38,642 nucleotides of DNA, taken from the NCBI GenBank assembly GCA_023428245.1, contig JAEYYX010000047.1, positions 1 through 38,642 of the forward strand, written 5' to 3'. Shown here piece by piece: positions 31,765 through 38,642 of the stretch (positions are counted from its first letter, which is position 1; every line of letters begins with the position of its first letter). The position numbers were made by a program, and so were the translations under genes. The notes under the pieces are model-generated. The model did not search any database and had not been told where the DNA came from. It saw nothing but the letters and a program-made list of their open reading frames with translations. The DNA is from Pseudomonadota bacterium. Its GTDB lineage: Bacteria; Myxococcota_A; Polyangia; Polyangiales; Polyangiaceae.

Positions 31765-32444
31765 GTAGCCTCCGGCTGACTTTCGAGGGGATTGTGGCCG
31801 GCGCCGGGGATGACGTGGAGACGCGCGCTCGGGAGTCGTGGTAGCGCGCGCTCGGCGAGGGTGCGAAACTTTTCGTCCAGCTCTCCGACCACCAGTTCGA
31901 CGGGGCACCGGATCCTCGAGAGATCGCCCCAGTGGTTCGGCATGTCCGCGAGGCCGAGCACCCGGAGGGCGTGGGCTAAGCCGAGCGCGGTGTGACTGCG
32001 GCGACGGGCAGCTTGGGCCTGCGGCTGAGGTCCGCCTTTCTGATCCCCAAAGAGCGGCAGCTGCTCCCAGGCAGAGAGGAAGCTCTCGAGGCCCTCACTC
32101 TCGAGCTTATCGATCCACCTCCGCTCCCAGAGGCGGCGCTCCGCGCGCGCCTCCGGCTCTTCGAGCCCGGGTTGCACTCCGATCAGGATCGCCCGCTCGA
32201 AGAGAGAGGGCTCGCGGGCGAGAGCCGAGAGAGCGAGCCGCGCGCCCATCGAGTAACCGATGAGAATCGATGGCGCGCTTCTGGCGACCTCGAGGATCGA
32301 TTGAGCGGCGTCGTCGAAGGAGCACGCGCTGAGATCCGGGGTGGGGCCGTGACCGGGCAGCCACGGAGCCACGATTTCTTCCTCGAAGATCCAGCGCCAC
32401 TGCTCGGGCGACTGAGTGAAGCCGTGGAGCGCGATCTTTCTCAT
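31731..32444 (-). CDS. menH: SHCHC synthase MenH (alpha/beta hydrolase)
   Basis: A 237-residue alpha/beta-hydrolase-fold enzyme that eliminates pyruvate from the MenD product SEPHCHC to give SHCHC. The oxyanion segment LHGFTQSPEQW (6-16), nucleophile elbow GYSMGAR with Ser65, Asp190 (GELDEKF) and His217 (GAGHNPLESQP) form the triad. Size and these motifs match MenH. The start ATG at 32444 has a strong AAGGAGG four bases upstream that overlaps the TAA stop of menD (TAAGGAGG), so translation should re-initiate well; this is the best ribosome-binding site in the operon. The family is easily confused with other small hydrolases, but the location between menD and menA settles it. The 3' end has a partial duplicate 49 bases further on. 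Confidence 0.9.
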   Translation of the reverse strand: MRKIALHGFTQSPEQWRWIFEEEIVAPWLPGHGPTPDLSACSFDDAAQSILEVARSAPSILIGYSMGARLALSALAREPSLFERAILIGVQPGLEEPEARAERRLWERRWIDKLESEGLESFLSAWEQLPLFGDQKGGPQPQAQAARRRSHTALGLAHALRVLGLADMPNHWGDLSRIRCPVELVVGELDEKFRTLAERALPRLPSARLHVIPGAGHNPLESQPEATFALLRRLAGS

Positions 32445-32453
32445 TGGGCCTCC

Positions 32454-34244
32454 TTAGCTGCGTTCGCTCGGTCGGATCGAGTCGAGAAATTCGTTCGCGC
32501 TGGTGCTCCGAGTCCGCACGCGGATGACAGCACTGCGATGGCGCGCTCTTTCGAAGAAACCACCGAGCAGGTCCTCGAGCGCTTCCTCGCTCTCCACTGT
32601 GAACGAAAGAAGCCCATAGGCGGCGGCGATCGCCGCGAAGTCGAGGCGCGGCGGGGTTTGCCAGAGCTCGTAACCCTTGGGCGGGTTCTTGCCGAGCGGG
32701 AGTTGGTCGAAGATGTGGCCGCCGCCGTTATCGAAGATCCAGACCCAGACGGGTCGCGCCGTTCCGCGCAGGAGCGCGAGGGATCCGAGATCGTGGGTCG
32801 CGCTCACGTCACCTAAGAAGAGCGAAACGGGCCCCTCTCCCGGAGCGCTCGCGAGTCCCGCAGCTCCCGCAAGAAGGCCGTCGATGCCATTGACGCCCCG
32901 TTGGACGAAAATGCGCCGGAGCGGCGGAGCTGCCGCGCGGGCTCGAGGCAATACCGCGCTCGCCACGCGAAGGGGTAGGCTGTTGCCCACGAAGAGCTCA
33001 CTTTGCGGCAGCGCGCGGGCGATGAGCGCGACTGCGCGCGCTTCCTCGAGCGCTGGCTCTCCTGGTAGCTTGGGCAAGGAGGGCGGAAAGCCAAACAGCC
33101 GCTGGTCGAGCTCGCGCCGGGCGCGCTCGCGGAGTGCCCCGGCCGCTTCGATAAAGGCTGAGTCCCGCGGGGGACGCGTGCGGGCGAGGGGAAGCTCGAG
33201 CCTTTCCAGGGGAAGGCTCAGGTTCAATGTCGCCGAGCGGGTCGGGTCGAGGTGATCGTGCCCTTGGACGAGGACCGTCGTCGGACGCGTGCGAGAGAGC
33301 CACTCGAGATAGCGGCTGGAACAGATGCGAGCGCCGAACTGGAAAACACAATCCGGATCGAGGGCGGCCCCGCCTGCGCGGAGCGCGACCTCGAGATCGA
33401 GTCGATGAGGCGAACCGGACGCGATTTCACTCCACACCGCCAGCTCCTCTGCGCTCAGTCCGCGTGCGCTCGCTTCACGAGCAAGAAGCTCGTCGACCTT
33501 TGCGCGCTCCTCTGGACCAAGGACCCCGAGCACAAACAGCGGACGGCGGCTCTCAGCGAGCGCGCCTTCGAGGAGCTCGGCGGCTTTGCCCGATCGGAGC
33601 TCTCCTGCGTGGAGGCGAGGGAGCTCAGCGAGCAGCTGATCGACGCGGGCGCGCAGGGCCTGCTCGAGCTCGCCGGCAAGAGCGCCCGGCTCGAGAGGTT
33701 TATAGAAGGGCGCGTTGAGGTGGACAGGGCGCGTGTCCCTCTCAGCCGTCGACCATGCGAGCTCGAGCTTGTGCGAGAGAGCTTCGAAGGAACCTGTTCG
33801 CGGGCTCGCGGCTCCGAGGTCAGCGCAGTAAGCCACGAAATGGCCGAAGAGTTCGTTCTGGCGAATCGTCTGAGCGGCGCCGACCTCTTGGAGCTCCGGG
33901 GGGCGATCGGCGGAGAGCACCAGGAGCGGCAGGCGCGTCTCGTACGCCTCGATGAGCGCGGGGTAGTAGTGCGCAGCAGCCGTTCCTGAGGTGCAGATGA
34001 GCACGGGAGCGACGCCCGTCGAGCGAGCGAGACCGAGGGCAAAGAACGCTGCGGCCCGCTCATCGATCACCGAGTGGATGCGAAGGCGGTCGCCCCGCTC
34101 GGCTTGTTCGCTGAGGAGCGCGAGGGCGAGCGGGGTGCTCCGGGAGCCCGGGCTCACCACAAAATCGCGGGCCCCGAGCCGGACGAGCCCCGCGACCAAG
34201 AGCCGCGCCCACTCTCCCTGGAGGTTCGCAGGCCCGCTCGTCAC
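32454..34244 (-). CDS. menD: SEPHCHC synthase MenD
   Basis: A 596-residue thiamine-diphosphate enzyme that adds the succinic semialdehyde unit from 2-oxoglutarate to isochorismate, the committed step to menaquinone. The N-terminal domain shows VSPGSRSTPLALAL (30-43), Glu62 in IDERAAAFFALGLA (the cofactor-activating Glu) and ICTSGTAAAHYYPALIEA. The C-terminal cofactor domain has QRGVNGIDGLLAGAAG, the GDVSATHDLGSL segment and DNGGGHIFDQLP in place of the usual NNGGG. Length is slightly above E. coli MenD. The start is GTG at 34244 and overlaps the stop of menF by four bases (GTGA). The isochorismate synthase and MenD are thus made together, as expected for a channelled pair. Confidence 0.94.
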   Translation of the reverse strand: MTSGPANLQGEWARLLVAGLVRLGARDFVVSPGSRSTPLALALLSEQAERGDRLRIHSVIDERAAAFFALGLARSTGVAPVLICTSGTAAAHYYPALIEAYETRLPLLVLSADRPPELQEVGAAQTIRQNELFGHFVAYCADLGAASPRTGSFEALSHKLELAWSTAERDTRPVHLNAPFYKPLEPGALAGELEQALRARVDQLLAELPRLHAGELRSGKAAELLEGALAESRRPLFVLGVLGPEERAKVDELLAREASARGLSAEELAVWSEIASGSPHRLDLEVALRAGGAALDPDCVFQFGARICSSRYLEWLSRTRPTTVLVQGHDHLDPTRSATLNLSLPLERLELPLARTRPPRDSAFIEAAGALRERARRELDQRLFGFPPSLPKLPGEPALEEARAVALIARALPQSELFVGNSLPLRVASAVLPRARAAAPPLRRIFVQRGVNGIDGLLAGAAGLASAPGEGPVSLFLGDVSATHDLGSLALLRGTARPVWVWIFDNGGGHIFDQLPLGKNPPKGYELWQTPPRLDFAAIAAAYGLLSFTVESEEALEDLLGGFFERARHRSAVIRVRTRSTSANEFLDSIRPSERS

Positions 34245-35677
34245 GGCTGCCTCACGGGCAACGGGAGCGCCAGAGCGCGACCCTCCGAGCTCCGTGGCGA
34301 ACTTTGCTCCCGAGGGTTACTCGGCCGGGCGAGCCCGAGGACACCGAGCATGCGGCCGAGCTTGAGCTCGGTCTCTTCGAACTCTGCTTCGGGGGAAGAT
34401 GCAGAGACGATGCCTGCGCCCGCGTAGAGCTCCGCCTGGACTCCGTCGACGAGAGCAGACCTGAGCGCGACGACGAACTCCCCGTCGCCCGAAGGCCCAA
34501 CCCAACCGAAGGGTCCCGCGTACCAGCCGCGGGGGAAGGCCTCTTGCTCTTCAATGAATCGAACCGCAGGCGCGGTCGGATAACCGCCGACGGCGGGAGT
34601 CGGGTGCAGTCGAGCGGCGACCTCAAGGGCGCTCCGGGGGGAGCTGAATCGGCCACGGATCGGCGTGCGGAGATGGTAAAGCTGTGGCAGCTCGCTGAGC
34701 TCCGGCTCACGGTCGATGGTGAGCTCACTTGTGATCGGGGCGAGCGCCGATCGGATTGCCTCGACCACGAAGGCGTGTTCCCGTCGATCTTTGACGCTCT
34801 CAAAGAGACGCTTCTTGGCGTCGCTCGCGGATTTGGGGATCGTGCCCGCGAGAGCGTCCACCTCGAACTCGAGTCCGCGCACCTTCACTAAGCGCTCCGG
34901 CGTCGCCCCCAAGAAGGCCACCTTATCGAAGGCGTAAGCGAAACGAACCGAGTCGGCATTGCCGCTGAGGAGCTGTTCACAGATCGCTCCGAGGTCCGGC
35001 TCCGACTCGAAGAGAGCTCGGACCCTCCGCGCAAGCACCACCTTATCGAAGTGTCCTTCGGCGATGTGCCGTTTGGCCGTGATGACGAGCTGACGGAACT
35101 TCTCGGCCGCGCCTGGATCGACCTCGAGGGTACCGAGTGGACCCGGGGGCAGCTGCTGTCCATCGGCGTGAGGTTCAAGCTCCGACATGACCGCCCGAAC
35201 GAGATCGAGGGTCGCCTCGACCTCGCTCCCGTCGCCGACGACGGTCAGAGTCGGGCGTGAGGCGTCCACATAGGTCACCCGCGGCAGGACGAAGCTCGCG
35301 GCGCCGAAGGTCCGCCGCGCCGTGCATTCGGGTCCGGAGGCGAAGAAGGCGCCTCCGCCGAAGGCTCTCAGGCGATTCGGATAAATTCCGCAAAATTCAA
35401 CACTTGCGAACGTCCTTTTAAGTGATCTCTGAAGGTTCGTGAAGCGCTCGGGACCGTCCGCCCGTGCCCATACGGCAGCTCCTCGACCTACCCAGATCCC
35501 CTCTTCGGGATCCCCGCGGCTCCACAGGACGCAGGGCTCCGCGGCGCGGGACGCCCCAGTGCGGCGGAGGAGCGCTCGCGCTCGTCCGTGGGGCGCCTCG
35601 AGCGTGACGGCGACGAGCCGGTTCGGACTCGCTCCGAGCAGCGCTCGCCGCAGGCTCGTCTCTGACGAATCGCTCAT
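34241..35677 (-). CDS. menF: Isochorismate synthase MenF
   Basis: A 478-residue chorismate-utilising enzyme converting chorismate to isochorismate. The C-terminal catalytic domain carries HFDKVVLARRVR, LGATPERLVKV, ALAGTIPKSASD, REHAFVVEAI, RTPIRGRF, HPTPAVGGYP, YAGPFGWVG and AGAGIVSASSPEAEFEETELK. This is the complete menaquinone/siderophore isochorismate-synthase signature set. The N-terminal 190 residues are weakly conserved, as usual. The ATG at 35677 is preferred; a GTG two codons upstream (35683) is possible and would leave three bases to the menG stop. The C-terminus has a Ser/Arg/Pro-rich tail of about 30 residues. Its neighbours menG and menD show that it serves menaquinone and not a siderophore. 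Confidence 0.93.
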   Translation of the reverse strand: MSDSSETSLRRALLGASPNRLVAVTLEAPHGRARALLRRTGASRAAEPCVLWSRGDPEEGIWVGRGAAVWARADGPERFTNLQRSLKRTFASVEFCGIYPNRLRAFGGGAFFASGPECTARRTFGAASFVLPRVTYVDASRPTLTVVGDGSEVEATLDLVRAVMSELEPHADGQQLPPGPLGTLEVDPGAAEKFRQLVITAKRHIAEGHFDKVVLARRVRALFESEPDLGAICEQLLSGNADSVRFAYAFDKVAFLGATPERLVKVRGLEFEVDALAGTIPKSASDAKKRLFESVKDRREHAFVVEAIRSALAPITSELTIDREPELSELPQLYHLRTPIRGRFSSPRSALEVAARLHPTPAVGGYPTAPAVRFIEEQEAFPRGWYAGPFGWVGPSGDGEFVVALRSALVDGVQAELYAGAGIVSASSPEAEFEETELKLGRMLGVLGLARPSNPREQSSPRSSEGRALALPLPVRQP

Positions 35678-35686
35678 GCCCACTGA

Positions 35687-36442
35687 TCAGCTCGTCGAAG
35701 ATCCAACTTGGGGGGTCGCGACGTAGAGGTGGGCCACGCCGAAGATGAAGGACACGAGCTCGACGACTCGGAGCCCAGAGCGCTCCATCATCTGGGCGAA
35801 CTCGGTCGCTGGGGGGAACGCAGCGATCGACTTTTGCAAGTAACGATACTCCTTCGCACCGCTGAGCAGAGAGCCGACCCAGGGCACGATATGATGTACG
35901 TGCACGCGGGCGCAGGCTCCGAAGAAGCCAGGACCCGGTTCGGAGAGCTCCAGGATTGCAACGCGGCCGCCCGGCTTGCACACCCGGGCCATCTCCGTGA
36001 GGGCGCGCTCGCGGTCCGGCACGTTGCGGATACCGAAGGCGATAGTGATGCCGTCGAAGGTGTCGTCCGGGAAAGGCAGAGCCTGCGCGTCACCGGCCTC
36101 AAGGTGGATCCGACCAGCGAAGGGGGAGCGCGCGACCTTCTGGCGCCCGATGGTCAGCATGTTCTCGGAGGGATCGCTGCCCGTGACTTCGACGGCGGGC
36201 GCCCGCTCGGCGATCATCAGGGCCAAGTCTGCGGTCCCCGTCGCCAGATCGAGCACCTTGCCGCCGCGCTCTTTGAGCCCGAGAGAGTCCACGGTCCGCC
36301 GGCGCCAGCTCTGGTCCATACCGAGCGAGATGATCCGATTCACGAGATCATAACGCTCGGCGATCGCGTCGAACATCGCGCCGGAGCCGCCCTCGGGACG
36401 GGGAAGGGGCTTTGGGGAGGAAGAGGCGGTCAGTTCAGTCAT
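35687..36442 (-). CDS. menG: Demethylmenaquinone methyltransferase MenG/UbiE
   Basis: A 251-residue class I SAM methyltransferase that performs the last step of menaquinone synthesis. The SAM-binding motif is KVLDLATGTADLAL (62-75). The family signatures FDAIAERYDLVNRIISLGMDQSWRR (here split at 24-48), TIAFGIRNVPDRERAL and PGGRVAILELSEP are all present, as is the C-terminal KEYRYLQKSIAAFPP. The ATG at 36442 is used: it overlaps the regulator stop by eight bases, whereas the longer frame reaches into the regulator with an unlikely leader. The residues before the first motif are Pro/Ser-rich. If the organism also made ubiquinone the enzyme could serve both; here the operon makes menaquinone the likely product. 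Confidence 0.93.
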   Translation of the reverse strand: MTELTASSSPKPLPRPEGGSGAMFDAIAERYDLVNRIISLGMDQSWRRRTVDSLGLKERGGKVLDLATGTADLALMIAERAPAVEVTGSDPSENMLTIGRQKVARSPFAGRIHLEAGDAQALPFPDDTFDGITIAFGIRNVPDRERALTEMARVCKPGGRVAILELSEPGPGFFGACARVHVHHIVPWVGSLLSGAKEYRYLQKSIAAFPPATEFAQMMERSGLRVVELVSFIFGVAHLYVATPQVGSSTS

Positions 36443-36998
36443 GTTGGGGCAGGGAGGGAGGCTGGGGTTTCGGTTCGGCAAGGACCGTCGGATCGACGAC
36501 GCCGCCGGCGACGAGAGCACTCAAGAGGGTCTCTCCCGTGCGCGCGAGTCGCTCGAGATCTTTGAGCCGCTCGATGCGGTAAGATGTGGCGAGGGGGGGC
36601 GCACCGGGCTTTTCGGCTTCGAGGGCGGCGATCGCCGTCGTCAGAGCGCCTCGGAAATCCCGGACGATGGAGAGCTCCCGCTCGCGGAGGACGCGCCGAA
36701 CCATCGTCCAAACGCTCGTCTCGGCGGTGAAGAAATCCCGCCTTTCGCCCGGAACCCAGGTGCGCGTGATCGCTCCCCACTTCTCGAGCTCCGCGAGCGC
36801 CATCGAGATCGCGCCCGAGCTCATCTGGAGCCGGTCGCCGAGGTCCGCCGCCGTCAGGGGATCCTTAGAAAGATAGAGCAGGGTCCAGATGCGGCCCATA
36901 GGTCGCTTGAAACCCCAGAAATGCATCAGCTTTCCGATGGCGTCAGCCACGACCAATTCTGCCGAGAGCAGATCTGGGGAGCGGGGGGAGTCCTGCAT
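36435..36998 (-). CDS. GbsR/MarR-type transcriptional regulator heading the men operon
   Basis: A 187-residue winged-helix protein. The segment MHFWGFKRPMGRIWTLLYLS followed by DPLTAADLGDRLQMSSGAISMALAELEKWG (helix-turn-helix, about 47-76, given here in full as position reference) and the wing ITRTWVPGERRDFF match the GbsR branch of the MarR superfamily. Characterised relatives control choline/glycine-betaine or membrane-lipid genes. It is the first gene of the men operon and overlaps menG by eight bases, so it is almost certainly co-transcribed. An 18-bp palindrome sits 8 bases upstream of its ATG at 36998. There is no evident ribosome-binding site, so the palindrome region may also influence translation. 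Ligand is unknown; a quinone or isoprenoid-related signal is speculation. Confidence 0.85.
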   Translation of the reverse strand: MQDSPRSPDLLSAELVVADAIGKLMHFWGFKRPMGRIWTLLYLSKDPLTAADLGDRLQMSSGAISMALAELEKWGAITRTWVPGERRDFFTAETSVWTMVRRVLRERELSIVRDFRGALTTAIAALEAEKPGAPPLATSYRIERLKDLERLARTGETLLSALVAGGVVDPTVLAEPKPQPPSLPQHD

Positions 36999-37006
36999 GG
37001 CAGATC

Positions 37007-37024
37007 TTTCAGAGATCTTTGAAA
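37007..37024. promoter_or_regulatory. 18-bp palindrome, candidate operator of the men operon
   Basis: The sequence TTTCAGAGATCTTTGAAA is an inverted repeat with one mismatched pair (arms TTTCA and TGAAA around AGATCT). It lies 9-26 bases upstream of the regulator start codon. A second AGATCT at 37002-37007 is spaced one helical turn away (11 bp). Size, symmetry and position fit a MarR-type dimer site that would block the promoter or the leader, but binding is inferred. Confidence 0.55.
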
Positions 37025-37070
37025 CCTTACTCTGACGGCCTAGTGAGCGCCAGTCGGACGGCCCGGGGGC

Positions 37071-38642
37071 TCACTTCCGGGGCGGCTCGAGATCCCCAAA
37101 CAGGCTCACCTGGACGAAGCGCGGGGGCTCGGGGCGCCGAGGTCGAGACGAGGCTTCTTGGGAAGGGGGTGGCGACGGAGGGGCGACGGAGGGTGACGGC
37201 GCGGCGGCGGGTGGCCGTCGGGGAGAAGAAGGCTTCGAGGCGGGAGTTGGCGTGGGCGAGGGGGCCGGGGGCGCTTCGGCCGGGCGCACCGGAGGAGCAA
37301 CGGGGGCCGCCATGTCAGCCGAAAGCGCTTCGGCCGGGGAAGACGGAGCAGGCACGCGAGAAGCGGGGGCCACGGGAGGAACGGGGGTCGGCGCCGGACG
37401 AGCTGTGATGCTCGGAACGTTCTGGGCGCCAGCGTCGAACTTCTTCCGGCGCACGGGCTGCGGCGCGACACTCGGCGCATCGTCCTCGCTCTTCTTGCGC
37501 GGGTTCGCCGACTTCTTCCCTTTTCCTTTCGGGGCGGTCTCGGCCTTGGTCTCGGCGCGCTCGATTTCGCGGGAGAGCTGCTCGACGGCGAGCTGGGCGA
37601 TCTCCTGGGATTTCTCGGTCTGACCGCGCATCTCGAGCAAGAAGCGGCTCGGAAGCTGATTTCTGAGCTTTCCCCACTTCATCCGCCCCTTCGCGTAGCT
37701 CAAAGTGAGCACATTCTGGGCTCGGGTGACGCCGACGTAGGCGAGCCGTCGCTCTTCATCGATGGCGCTGCTTCCGTGGCTGATCTGTTCCACCACCGAG
37801 CGCTTGTGGGGCAAAATCCCCTCCTCCATACCGACCAAGTACACCTCGGGGAACTCGAGCCCCTTGGCGCTGTGGAGGGTCATGAGCGTCACAGAGTGTT
37901 CGCGGCGCTTGTCGTCATCGTCGTCGTCCCCTTGGGCCATCAGGGTCGACTCTTCGACGAAGCCGATCAAGGACGGTGACTCGCTGCGATTTTCATAAGT
38001 GACGATCGAATTGAGGAGCTGCTCAACGGTGTTCCAGCGGGTCTCCTGTTCGCTCGGATCCTTGTATTGGCGCTCAATCTCCGCCTTGTAGTTCACCCGC
38101 GCCAAAAACTCCGGGAACCATTGGCTGAGGAGTTCGCGCCGTGAGCGCGTCCTGAACTCGTCGAGCAGGGCCAGAAACTCCCCAATCGCATTCGCTGCTG
38201 GCTGGCTGACCGAAGTGATCTTCGGTGCGTCCGGCAGGACCTTCATGAGCGGCGCCCCTTCCTCGACGGCCTTTTTCAGGAGCGCTTCGATGGAACCGGT
38301 GCCGATGCCGCGGGCCGGAGTGTTGATGATGCGGAGGAGGGAAACCTCGTCGACGGGATTGGCGAGGACGCGCAGGTAAGAGAGAAGGTCTTTGATTTCC
38401 TTGCGGTCGAAGAAGCTCTGCCCGCCGACCAGGACGTAAGGAATGCCCGCGCGGCGCAAGGCCTGCTCGAAGGCGCGGGGCTGCTCGTTCGTGCGGAACA
38501 GGATCGCGATGTGGCTGGCGGGGATCCGCTCGTCGTCCTGGCGATTGATCTTGCCGTGGATCTCGGCGGCGATGGAGTCCGCTTCGGTATCTTCGTCGTC
38601 AAAGGACAGGAAGCGGGGGGGGGGGGGGCGCGGCGCCCGCGG
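37071..38642 (-). CDS. UvrD/PcrA-type ATP-dependent DNA helicase, 5' end missing
   Basis: At least 514 residues, cut off at the right edge of the window; the N-terminal ATPase motifs are not present. Helicase motif IV (IAILFRTNEQPRAFEQALRR, about 38455-38515), the segment LVGGQSFFDRKEIKDLLSYL, motif V (TLMTLHSAKGLEFPEVYLVG) and motif VI (EERRLAYVGVTRAQN) identify superfamily 1A 2B/2A domains of the UvrD/PcrA/Rep group. The last 150 residues or so are a Pro/Ala/Ser-rich low-complexity tail, basic near its start and ending FVQVSLFGDLEPPRK. The terminal QVSLF resembles a DNA polymerase clamp-binding motif. In-frame reading is clear to about 38614; beyond that a run of 14 G, probably an artefact, makes the frame unreliable. 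The gene stands apart from the men operon, 47 bases from the palindrome. Confidence 0.9.
   Translation of the reverse strand, partial: PRAPRPPPPRFLSFDDEDTEADSIAAEIHGKINRQDDERIPASHIAILFRTNEQPRAFEQALRRAGIPYVLVGGQSFFDRKEIKDLLSYLRVLANPVDEVSLLRIINTPARGIGTGSIEALLKKAVEEGAPLMKVLPDAPKITSVSQPAANAIGEFLALLDEFRTRSRRELLSQWFPEFLARVNYKAEIERQYKDPSEQETRWNTVEQLLNSIVTYENRSESPSLIGFVEESTLMAQGDDDDDDKRREHSVTLMTLHSAKGLEFPEVYLVGMEEGILPHKRSVVEQISHGSSAIDEERRLAYVGVTRAQNVLTLSYAKGRMKWGKLRNQLPSRFLLEMRGQTEKSQEIAQLAVEQLSREIERAETKAETAPKGKGKKSANPRKKSEDDAPSVAPQPVRRKKFDAGAQNVPSITARPAPTPVPPVAPASRVPAPSSPAEALSADMAAPVAPPVRPAEAPPAPSPTPTPASKPSSPRRPPAAAPSPSVAPPSPPPSQEASSRPRRPEPPRFVQVSLFGDLEPPRK
38615..38628. other. Run of 14 G at the window end, probable assembly artefact
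   Basis: Fourteen consecutive G interrupt the helicase coding sequence 14 bases from the right edge. The run would encode a stretch of prolines in place of the conserved region expected before motif IV, and the bases after it are a GC palindrome. This is typical of a low-quality contig end and should not be taken as biological. Confidence 0.7.

Overview
The window is a GC-rich, gene-dense chromosomal stretch. It most resembles a myxobacterium-like member of the Myxococcota. The evidence is the set of lipoproteins with Gly/Ser/Thr-rich linkers, a cysteine-rich lipoprotein, VanW and L,D-transpeptidase wall genes, very long GT-C-like membrane proteins and a complete-looking MiaB. This placement is inferred from gene style; no rRNA or tRNA gene was found to confirm it. 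I saw no insertion sequence, prophage, CRISPR array or replication origin. The right end stops inside a helicase gene next to a run of 14 G, which looks like a contig end.

Layout, left to right. (1) 1-1.2 kb: a possible cysteine-rich secreted protein, then a type II toxin-antitoxin pair whose ParE-like toxin looks frameshifted. (2) 1.2-4.6 kb: a divergent HflX GTPase, a poorly coding 0.8-kb gap, and a small VOC protein translationally coupled to a surface lipoprotein with a concanavalin-like C-terminal domain. (3) 4.8-9.3 kb: an AmpG-like muropeptide permease, a universal stress protein, a cysteine-rich lipoprotein and a long-chain acyl-CoA synthetase. (4) 9.4-17.7 kb: MiaB and a gamma-class carbonic anhydrase on the plus strand, a lone ThiS on the minus strand, then a plus-strand cell-envelope run (VanW protein, L,D-transpeptidase lipoprotein, large GT-C-like membrane protein). 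(5) 17.7-19.5 kb: a non-coding gap with a strongly G+T-biased segment, a small secreted protein, a 21-bp-arm hairpin and a single-pass membrane protein. (6) 19.5-24.5 kb, minus strand: an operon of DUF4920 lipoprotein, alpha/beta-hydrolase lipoprotein and ABC-F ATPase joined by 4-nt overlaps, and a second pair of DUF454 membrane protein and alanine dehydrogenase joined the same way. (7) 24.7-27.9 kb: another large GT-C/YfhO-like membrane protein convergent with and overlapping a pirin. (8) 28-37 kb, minus strand: a menaquinone biosynthesis operon in the order GbsR/MarR-type regulator, menG, menF, menD, menH, menA, menC, menE. (9) 37.1 kb to the end: the C-terminal part of a UvrD/PcrA-type helicase.

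How the genes work together. The men operon supplies most of the o-succinylbenzoate route to menaquinone: MenF makes isochorismate, MenD and MenH make SHCHC, MenC makes o-succinylbenzoate, MenE makes its CoA ester, MenA prenylates DHNA and MenG methylates the product. MenB and a DHNA-CoA thioesterase are not in the window. A MarR-fold regulator opens the operon, with an 18-bp palindrome just before its start codon, suggesting autoregulated control of quinone supply. Several other genes concern the envelope (AmpG-like permease, VanW, L,D-transpeptidase, two GT-C-like proteins, several lipoproteins).

The window is mostly ordinary housekeeping and envelope content. The observations I would check first are the regulator and palindrome in front of the men operon, a clamp-binding-like motif (QVSLF) at the extreme C-terminus of the helicase, repeat-driven remodelling at the 3' ends of menC and menH, the coupling of an ABC-F ATPase to two lipoproteins, and the lipoprotein-VOC pair.
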